From: Aplectana chamaeleonis
Taxonomy: Eukaryota > Nematoda > Chromadorea > Rhabditida > Cosmocercidae
Assembly (NCBI GenBank): GCA_029168955.1
Contig: JAPDOI010000375.1
Coordinates: forward strand, 248,001-312,000
Direction: 5' to 3'
DNA length: 64,000 nucleotides
The notes under the pieces are model-generated. The model was not told the origin of the DNA. It worked only from the letters and a program-made list of their open reading frames with translations, and ran no database searches. Shown in pieces: positions 56,144-64,000 of the stretch. The translations under genes were made by a program, and so were the position numbers. Positions within the stretch are counted from its first letter, which is position 1; every line of letters starts with the position of its first letter.

Positions 56144-56429
56144 AGTGTGCCCGAATGATAATGGCGGCCCACGCGGCCGACGTGCTTGGCAGGCGGCCGT
56201 CGCATGTGCCGCTCTCGGACGAGTGTTGGTTTCCAACGACGGGCATCCCCTCTCCCGCCGTCTGCAGAGCTGATTGATCGGCGCAGTGCTTACTGCCAGC
56301 CGGTGCAGGCCCCGCTCGTAGTCGATGGCGTTGGGGACGTTTCGCAGGCTCGTCCGAGAGCGGCGAACGCGACGGCCGAATGCCAAGCACGCCGGCCGCA
56401 CAGGCCGCCATTCTCATTCGGACACACCT
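56144..56429. mobile_element. GC-rich palindromic element (about 286 bp)
   Basis: Arms of about 85 bp: AGTGTGCCCGAATGATAATGG ... GCCGCTCTCGGACGAG, complementary to CTCGTCCGAGAGCGGC ... CCATTCTCATTCGGACACAC. TTAA precedes it and TTAC follows, so a TTAA-type duplication is possible but imperfect. Confidence 0.65.
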
Positions 56430-56477
56430 TACACCTTTTTGAATACGGCACGCAAGTGTTCCACCCGTAAAAGTTGA

Positions 56478-56963
56478 AGGCACAGAACAGCCAGAAAATG
56501 TTTTCTTAGTTTTTATGTTGATCGTGGAGAGAGTCTCACGCTGATCACAGTGGTATCTCTGAAATCGTCCGACACCCCATATGAAAAGAGTTCTGGTTTT
56601 TTGAAGATACCTATATGCTGAGGGTGAAAAATTGGTCGACGAGTTGTCTCAGACCTGTATTTCTCTTCATTCGCAATCGTTGCGCGAGAGCGAGCCAGGA
56701 TATGGAGACAGTCCGGCAATGGACTGAAGAACGATGACTTGTTGAAAATTCATCCATCCATATAGCCGCTATCGAATTTGGAAGTCTTGTAGGGGGTGTG
56801 GCCTGTGGTGGTGAGCGAAAGAGGTCGGGCCTGTGGTGGTCGCTTATATCTCGCTTATTTGGAGGAACTGAGATCTCGCACTTAACACGTGTTATACAGG
56901 ATGGGTCTACTACACAATCAAACAAAGAATCACAAAATTCTTTTCTGAGGGTGTACCGTGCCT
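56478..56963. mobile_element. AGGCACAG MITE (486 bp)
   Basis: Ends AGGCACAG and CGTGCCT, flanked by exact TTGA (56474-56477 and 56964-56967). It is the inverted counterpart of 9901-10356, with shared internal phrases CTGATCACAGTGGTATCTCT, TTCATTCGCAATCGTTGCGC and GGTCTACTACACAA. Confidence 0.8.
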
Positions 56964-57162
56964 TTGAGGAGAATAGATGCGAAGGAGAGGGTGCAGAGTC
57001 ACTTCACTCGTAGGGTACTTATAAGGGCCGGGGACTTTAATCACGATCGGAGTTTGTTTATTTAGAAAGGAATTCCGAACTGCTCATGACTTTAGCGCAG
57101 AGGAGATTCAAATTCCATTCAATAAGGTTGTAGTACATGTAAGATCATCCTCTTCGACAAAA

Positions 57163-57818
57163 CTCAGACAGTCGGGGCTTAGTACGTCGGCACAATACCG
57201 TTAGTACGCCAGGGCAAACCTGGCATACTAACGCTCGTTGTGTGCAGGAGCTGCTGGTTGCGGCAGCATATCCTGTCAACGTATGCTGGCGTACTAACGC
57301 TCATTATCGACAGAATTTGGACAGCCATCCTCCTTACCGGTGTTGGATAAAATTTTTGTCACGGCCGGCAGCAAGGAGAACATCCTCGCCGCAGTCCGCA
57401 GCCAGGAGGCTTCCCTCGCGATAGGCGATGGGGATGATCCCCTCAGCATTCCAAAAATTTACTCCCGAACAGTGACACAAGGTCACCTCCTCGGACTGGC
57501 CTCAAATGGCCAACTGCCCCCTCAGCGAGACTGGCCGCCTTATATACCCGCCGCCGTCGTACAAGAGGATGCTGCAATGTTCATTCGTATGAGACAAATC
57601 AATGGAAGAGTGTCAGCAGACACTAGGAGAGAGTGGCTGGCAATAGCACGCGTGCCACGATAAACCAAGCGTTAGTACGCCAGCACAAGCAACAGTAGCT
57701 CCTGGTCGTTGCCAGCATATCCTGCTGTTACCAGCAGCTACAGCGCAGATGCTGCCGATCCCTTTGTGCCTGCGTACTAACGGTATTGTGCCGACGTACT
57801 AGGCCCCGACTGTCCGAG
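57163..57818. mobile_element. CTCAG-type element (656 bp)
   Basis: Ends CTCAGACAGTCGGGGCTTAG and CTAGGCCCCGACTGTCCGAG, with inverted repeats of about 50 bp. It is flanked by AA (57161-57162 and 57819-57820). Sub-terminal sequence has CGTTAGTACGCC repeats in both orientations. The middle has a GTGACACAAGGTCAC hairpin followed by CCTTATATACCCGCC, the same layout as in 50129-51044 although the sequence is diverged. Confidence 0.88.
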
Positions 57819-58019
57819 AAAGGTGAGGGCGGGCAAGGCAAATCCTTTGCTCGCAATCAAATTTCACCACGGGCCGGCCTAGACCATTCACAAAGTTAGT
57901 GCGCGAGAGGGTTGCACGCTACAGCTACACATCAATATTAGTAGACACGTTCGGACGATCAGACCATTATAAAATTCTCCTCACCTGACCAAATGCTCCT
58001 CGGCTTTCCGAATCAGGCC

Positions 58020-59110
58020 GTAGAAGGTGGCCTCAAGCCTTTTTTTTGAAGAACCCTTCACATATTGGACAAAAAGTGTGGGAGTTCGCCACGCGCTACC
58101 CTTTTGCCGCCAGCGGGTAGTACAATACCCACGTTTGAACATGGCAAATCAGCGAAAAAAAAAAACGCGTTTTCGCGTTTTCTCGCCCCTTTTGAATAAA
58201 TCAGTCAGATTTGGGGTTTTGTGGGTGAGAAAGATATTGCTAGAATCGTCTCATCAAGATCTACAAGATGGTGTTAAAATTTCATTGATATCTTAAATAT
58301 ACCTTAATTATAGGTATGTTGCTAAAAAAATGAAAGTGCCTGCCGAGCGTCCTGACGAGTCAAAACATGATATGGAAAGAGCAGCATACCTGTAGTAAAG
58401 GTATAGTTTGAAGGCAGGGTTCGCGATAAAATCGGTTGTTGTGCTATCCCAATGGAAAGGTAGATCTGGACATCACAAAATTAAAAAATAAGTAAAAAAT
58501 TGAAAAAAAAACGTTCAGGAAAAAGTTATTGCTTGGTGTTCTCCCGCCCCCAATTATCGAGATTTCTATGAAAGCCTATTTTGTAAACTTTTATTTTGCT
58601 TCTAAGTAATTTCTTAGCACTTCTGGGGACTACTAACTACTTTAACAGCAAACTGAAAGACGGATAAACAAGCATTCGCGATAGTCTCGTTAATTAGGGG
58701 AACGGCGGACACCTGTAATAAGCCATTCCACCTTGTTTTTGAGCGTTTTACCCACAAAATTCCAGGCTTTTTCACTTATTTTTACTTTTTTGAGGACCAA
58801 ATCCACATTCTCATTAAGAGAGTTAAAAAATCGTTTCTATCGTAAACCCTGCCTTTAAAATATCAATGAAATTATGACACCATCTTGAAGATTTTGATGA
58901 GACGATTCTAGCAATATCTTTCTTACCTCCAAAATTCCAAATTTCACAGAGTTATGACGAATGGGCGCATAAAACGCGTTTTTTGCGAAGTTCGAGGGTG
59001 GGTATTGTAGGTGACGAGCACCAACTTTCTGAGTACTCATGAAGCCTTTATCACCTTTTGTCTGAGATGTTGGTGCAGGTATTGGTGAAGGTCGTTTGTC
59101 CAATCTGAGG
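58020..59110. mobile_element. Inverted-repeat element with a nested MITE
   Basis: The left half (58070-58300) and right half (58860-59100) are complementary, for example AGATATTGCTAGAATCGTCT and AGACGATTCTAGCAATATCT, and the region around AAAACGCGTTTT. The MITE at 58412-58854 lies between them. Confidence 0.65.
58412..58854. mobile_element. AGGCAG MITE (443 bp)
   Basis: Ends AGGCAGGGTTCGCGATAAAA and CTATCGTAAACCCTGCCT, flanked by TTGA (58408-58411) and TTAA (58855-58858). Same family as the intron-4 element at 20954-21391. The right half matches 37570-37810. Confidence 0.8.
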
Positions 59111-59189
59111 GAATCTATACACGATCAGTCAGAAGAATGGAAACAAGTTACTTGTAAAGTGTCTCGAACGATTTAAGTGAGTTGCGACT

Positions 59190-59500
59190 TATCTCAGGTC
59201 ATGTAAGTTACACGCAACACATCGATGGCATATGCCGGCATCCCGCAAGCGCGTGCGCCCATACAAAATCTTCTACAACAGGCTGAAACTTTTCCTTCTA
59301 CGCACCAGCGTTTCTAACTTGAGTCTTGCGTTCCTAGCACTATTATAGGATATACTATCATAATTGGATCCCCAGAATCTCACATTGCGTGCGAAACTGT
59401 TCTACACCTTCTTCAACGTTTTTATGGATGAGACTTTGTGAGGGTTGGAGACCTGAGTTCCATACTCGAGAATTGGTCTGATATGAACTTTGTAATCACT
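59190..59500 (-). pseudogene. LINE reverse transcriptase thumb fragment
   Basis: The minus strand reads DYKVHIRPILEYGTQVSNPH, KTLKKV, then after a stop NSFARNVRFWGSN, RNARLKLETLVRRRKSFSLL and KILYGRTRLRDAG. This is the conserved region after YxDD in CR1/RTE-like non-LTR reverse transcriptases (Y...IRPILEY...P...LEKVQ). It is a different lineage from the 3.4-kb LINEs here. Stops and lost frame show an old relic. Confidence 0.7.
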
Positions 59501-59901
59501 CAAATGTGCCTTTCCGTTATCAGTGGAGAGTCCCCCAAACAGGAATACTCTATTTGCCTTGAACACATTCTTGTCGTCGATGTCTTCTGAGGGACGCCAG
59601 GAGGTGGTTGCGGTGCACCTTCTGATAGTCCATCTAACACGAAATGAAGTAGAGTTCAACTCGTTCCTCATTACCAGTGAAAGCTGCAAAAATCTTGCGA
59701 CTTCCCTTATCGAAATTCAAATAGGAAAGAATCGAGAACATCCTTCTTTTCTCTACGAAACCATTCACTAATGAGTTCGATCCTATCCTACTAGATTTGC
59801 CATAGGTCATAAAAAAATTCCATTGCATTTGTCTTTTACAGGATAAACCTGCGTAATGACATCGTAAAAAGATTAACGAATGCGTAGAGACAGAATGTAA
59901 C

Positions 59902-60672
59902 AACAATCTATCAAAAAGGGGTCTTCCAAGCGAAGGAGGTTTGGTTGGCGTCAGAAACGTTCCAACAAAAAGGGAACAATAGGCAAGTGGAATGAGGAGA
60001 GTCTACAAAAAGTGAACAATATTTTCTAAGACTGATTTTCTTGGCCGATGCTTCTTAACAGCAAAAACAAACCGTTGCGGTGTTTTACACGGAAGCACTA
60101 TGGTTTTCGTTTTCATTTTAGTCTGACGCATGGACCAGGCGGCTGGCCGTGCGGGGTTGGCGGCCTCACTGGAGAATGGGGTTTCGATTCGCGCTTATTG
60201 ATCTACCGTCGCAGCCCCGTTCATTCATCAGACTAAAGTGATTGCGCGTACTCTATGTGGTTCCGAATAGACTTCGATTATGCGAGTAACGATAAAAACG
60301 TATATTTATGTGAACCTATTAGTTATCATTGGGAGAGAAAGTGATGTCAACTTTACCTACACAGACGGCTAGCTCCAGCTGCTACGGGAAGCGAAACCAA
60401 ACTGCAGCATTTAAAAAGATTATTTTCTTATAATCCCGTCAACGAATAGAAGTTCATTTTTGGAAACCATTGAACTCTTCGTCGTAAAATACCTTAACGG
60501 TTTGTTTTCGCTGTTAAGAAGCATCGGCCAAGAAAATCAGTCTCAGAAAATATTGTTCACTTTTTGTAGACTCTCCTCATTCTACTTGCCTATTGTTCCC
60601 TTTTTGTTGGAACGTTTCTGACACCAACCAAACCTCCTTCGCTTGGAAGACCCCTTTTCGATAGAATTGTTC
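59902..60672. mobile_element. Inverted-repeat element (about 770 bp) with a tRNA-like module inside
   Basis: Arms of about 175 bp (59902-60078 and 60490-60672) are nearly complementary, with shared phrases GGTCTTCCAAGCGAAGGAGG, CAACAAAAAGGGAACAATAG and GCCGATGCTTCTTAACAGC. The 115-bp module lies at 60120-60234. It has no coding capacity. Confidence 0.85.
60120..60234 (+). repeat. 115-bp tRNA-like module, copy 3
   Basis: Best-preserved copy. It has 7-bp complementary ends AGTCTGA/TCAGACT, A-box-like TGGACCAGGCGG and B-box-like GGTTTCGATTCGC about 50 bp apart, as in Pol III internal promoters. It is longer than a tRNA and no anticodon stem was identified. Confidence 0.75.
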
Positions 60673-60802
60673 ACTTTTTTTGATAATACGGAGTAATATC
60701 CCTGAAAAATCTCGAACATTTTTTCAATTTCACGATATAATACCATAATCAATAAGTAATCAACTTCTTGCACATGCTACAAATGACGCGCGACTCACTT
60801 TA

Positions 60803-63800
60803 CACGACGTCCTGATGACATCATCAGATGCTCTATGCACTTGGCACGACATTGGCACGACGATCTGATGACGTAATCAGATGCCTTATGCACTTGGCAC
60901 GACCTTGGGATGACGTCCTGATGACGCCATCAGATGCCCCATGAACTTGGCACGACGTCCTGATGACAACATCAGATGCCCTGTGCACTTGTCATGACCT
61001 TGGCACGACGTCCTGATGACGTCATCAGATGCCCTATGCACTTGGCACGACCTTGGCACGACGATCTGACGACGTCATCAGATGCCCTATGCACTTGGCA
61101 CGATCTTGGCATGACGTCCTGATGACGCCAACAGATGCCCCATGAACTTGGCACGACGTCCTGATGACGTCATCGGATGCCCTATGCACTTGGCACGACC
61201 TTGGCATGACGTCCTGATGACGCCATCAGATGCCCCATGAACTTGGCACGACGTCCTGATGACGTCATCGGATGTCCCATGTGCCTGGCACGACCTTGGC
61301 ACGACGTCCTCATGATGCCATCAGATGCCCTATGCACTTGGCATGACCTTGGCACGACGTCCTGATGACATCATCAGATGCCCTGTGCACTTGGCATGAC
61401 CTTGGCACGACGATCTGATGACGTCATCAGATGCCCTATGCACTTGGCACGACCTTGGCATGACGTCCTGATGACGCCATCAGATGCCCCATGAACTTGG
61501 CACGACGTCTTGATGACGTCATCGGATGCCCCATGTGCTTGGAACGACCTTTGCACGACGTCCTGATGACGTCATTAGATGCCCTATGCACTTGGCACGA
61601 CCTTGGCACGACGTCCTGATGATGCCATCAGATGCCCCATGAACTTGGCACGACGTCCTTATGACGTCATCGGATGCCCCATGTGCTTGGCACGACCTTG
61701 GCACGACGTCCTGATGACGTCATCAGATGCCCTATGCACTTGGCATGACCTTGGCACGACGTCCTGATGACATCATCAGATGCCCTGTGCACTTGGCATG
61801 ACCTTGGCACGACGCCCTGATGACGTCATCAGATGCCCTATGCACTTGGCACGACCTTGGCACGACGATCTGATGACGTCATCAGATGCCCTATGCACTT
61901 GGCACGACGTCCTCATGACGTCATCGGATGCCCCATGTGCTTGGCACGACCTTGGCACGACGTCCTGATGACGCCATCAGATGCCCCATGAACTTGGCAC
62001 GACGTCCTGATGACGTCATCGGATACCCTATGCACTTGGCACGACCTTGGCATGACGTCCTGATGACGCCATCAGATGTCCCATGAACTTGGCACGACGT
62101 CCTGATGACGTCATCGGATGCCCCATGTGCTTGGCACGACCTTTGCACGACGTCCTGATGACGTCATTAGATGCCCTATGCACTTGACACGACCTTGGCA
62201 CGACGTCCTGATGATGCCATCAGATGCCCCATGAACTTGGCAGGACGTCCTCATGACGTCATCGGATGCCCCATGTGCTTGGCATGACCTTGGCACGACG
62301 TCCTGATGACGTCATCAGATGCCCTTTGCACTTGGCACGACCTTTGCATGACGTCCTGATGACGTCATCAGATGCCCTATGCACTTGGCACGATCTTGGC
62401 ATGACGTCCTGATGACGCCAACAGATGCCCCATGAACTTGGCACGACGTCCTGATGACGTCATCGGATGCCCTATGCACTTGGCACGACCTTGGCACGAC
62501 GATCTGACGACGTCATCAGATGCCCTATGCACTTGGCACGATCTTGGCATGATGTCCTGATGACGCCAACAGATGCCCCATGAACTTGGCACGACGTCCT
62601 GATGACGTTATCGGATGCCCTATGCACTTGGCACGACCTTGGCATGACGTCCTGATGACGCCATCAGATGCCCCATGAACTTGGCACGACGTCCTGATAA
62701 CGTCATCGGATGCCCCATGTTCTTGGCACGACCTTGGCACGACGTCCTCAGGACGTCATCAGATGCCCTATGCACTTGGCATGACCTTGGCACGACGTCC
62801 TGATGACATCATCAGATGCCCTGTGCACTTGGCATGACCTTGGCACGACGTCATGATGACGTCATCAGATGCCCTATACACTTGGCACGACCTTGGCACG
62901 ACGATCTGATGACGTCATCAGATGCCCTATGCACTTGGCACGACGTCCTCATGACGTCATCGGATGCCCCATGTGCTTGGCACGACCTTGGCACGACGTC
63001 CTGATGATGCCATCAGATGCCCCATGAACTTGGCACGACGTCCTCATGACGTCATCAGATACCCTATGCACTTTGCACGACCTTGGCATGACGTCCTGAT
63101 GACGCCATCAGATGCCCCATGAACTTGGCAGGACGTCCTGATGACGTCATCGGATGCCCCATGTGCTTGGCACGACCTTGGCACGACGATCTGATGACGT
63201 CATCAGATGCCCTATGCACTTGGCACGACGTCCTCATGACGTCATCGGATGCCCCATGTGCTTGGCACGACCTTGGCACGACGTCCTGATGACGCCATCA
63301 GATGCCCCATGAACTTGGGACGACGTCCTGATGACGTCATCGGATGCCCTATGCACTTGGCACGACCTTGGCATGACGTCCTGATGACGCCATCAGATGC
63401 CCCATGAACTTGGCACGACGTCCTGATGACGTCATCGGATGCCCCATGTGCTTGGCACGACCTTGGCACGACGTCCTCAGGACGTCATCAGATGCCCTAT
63501 GCACTTGGCATGACCTTGGCACGACGTCCTGATGACATCATCAGATGCCCTGTGCACTTGGCATGACCTTGGCACGACGTCCTGATGACGTCATCAGATG
63601 CCCTATACACTTGGCACGACCTTGGCACGACGATCTGATGACGTCATCAGATGCCCTATGCACTTGGCACGACGTCCTCATGACGTCATCGGATGCCCCA
63701 TGTGCTTGGCACGACGTCCTGATGACGCCATCAGATGCCCCATGAACTTGGCACGACGTCCTGATGACTTCATCAGATACCCTATGCACTTTGCACGACC

Positions 63801-64000
63801 TTGGCATGACGTCCTGATGACGCCATCAGATGCCCCATGAACTTGGCAGGACGTCCTGATGACGTCATCGGATGCCCCATGTGCTTGGCACGACCTTTGC
63901 ACGACGTCCTGATGACGTCATTAGATGCCCTATGCACTTGGCACGACCTTGGCACGACGTCCTGATGATGCCATCAGATGCCCCATGAACTTGGCACGAC
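60803..64000. repeat. Satellite array of 42-bp and 53-bp units, continuing past the window
   Basis: Tandem units of GACGTCCTGATGACGCCATC + AGATGCCCCATGAACTTGGCAC (42 bp) alternate irregularly with a 53-bp version that duplicates CTTGGCACGAC. Most units contain GATGACGTCATC, a perfect palindrome that includes TGACGTCA. Units differ by a few bases, and blocks of several units recur in the same order. Open frames through the array are a by-product of the repeat and are not genes. Confidence 0.97.

Noticed and set aside
60803..64000. Many open frames of 60-90 codons on both strands (repeating MPRSCQAHGASDD and similar)
   Set aside because: They are translations of the tandem satellite and change with each unit; there is no start context, splice signal or domain.
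60803..64000. CRISPR array
   Set aside because: There are no unique spacers between constant repeats; whole units vary together, and the context is eukaryotic.

Overview
This is repeat-rich nuclear DNA from a nematode, most likely a Rhabditina-type (clade V) species. The evidence is two intron-containing host genes whose peptides look like Caenorhabditis proteins. One is a complete nine-exon DNAJC25/dnj-2 homologue on the + strand (19802-25467, 338 codons predicted). The other is a first coding exon of an NDUFB3-like complex I subunit on the - strand (2883-3013). Almost everything else is transposable elements, often nested inside one another, and satellite DNA. No bacterial, viral or CRISPR features were seen.

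Layout. 1-2267: 5' part of a family-A LINE. 2269-3265: a small CTCAG element and the ndufb3 exon. 3266-7339: a CTCAG-ended DNA element holding a full-length family-B LINE. 7340-9900: a decayed Penelope-like reverse transcriptase and small inverted repeats. 9901-13794: two TTAA-type elements, the second holding a LINE with a 5' inversion. 14761-18202: full-length family-A LINE. 18203-25467: dnj-2, with a MITE in intron 4 and a 1.7-kb 42-bp satellite in intron 5. 26317-33528: a long fold-back element split by a full-length LINE, which itself contains a 476-bp MITE and a younger LINE. 34300-35000: degenerate GC-rich repeats. 35220-37500: a dead mariner split by a hAT-type MITE. 37816-42589: a TTAA-type element split by the best-preserved LINE (family C). 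42612-54451: a transposon nest up to five levels deep. 54452-60670: further fold-back elements and a LINE relic. 60803-64000: a satellite array running off the window.

The LINEs are about 3.4 kb. Each has one reading path coding, in order, a 2A-like peptide motif, a PHD-type zinc finger, an APE-type endonuclease, a reverse transcriptase and a C-terminal CCHC-type finger. They end in a very short 3' UTR and a (GAA)n tail, and make 10-14 bp target duplications. Three sequence families (A, B, C) are present, and every copy has lesions.

The most notable finding is a group of at least ten DNA elements with terminal CTCAG...CTGAG. Eight have exact 2-bp target duplications (AG, TT, GA, GA, TA, CA, AA, AA), one has an AA duplication after allowing one mutated end base, and one has none. 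They range from 207 bp to several kb and carry no recognisable transposase here. Some carry conserved TATA-type promoter blocks. They repeatedly land in each other and in LINEs, including two insertions within the codons of the YADD active-site motif of one reverse transcriptase. A second group, with TTAA/TTGA duplications and AGGC ends, also recurs.
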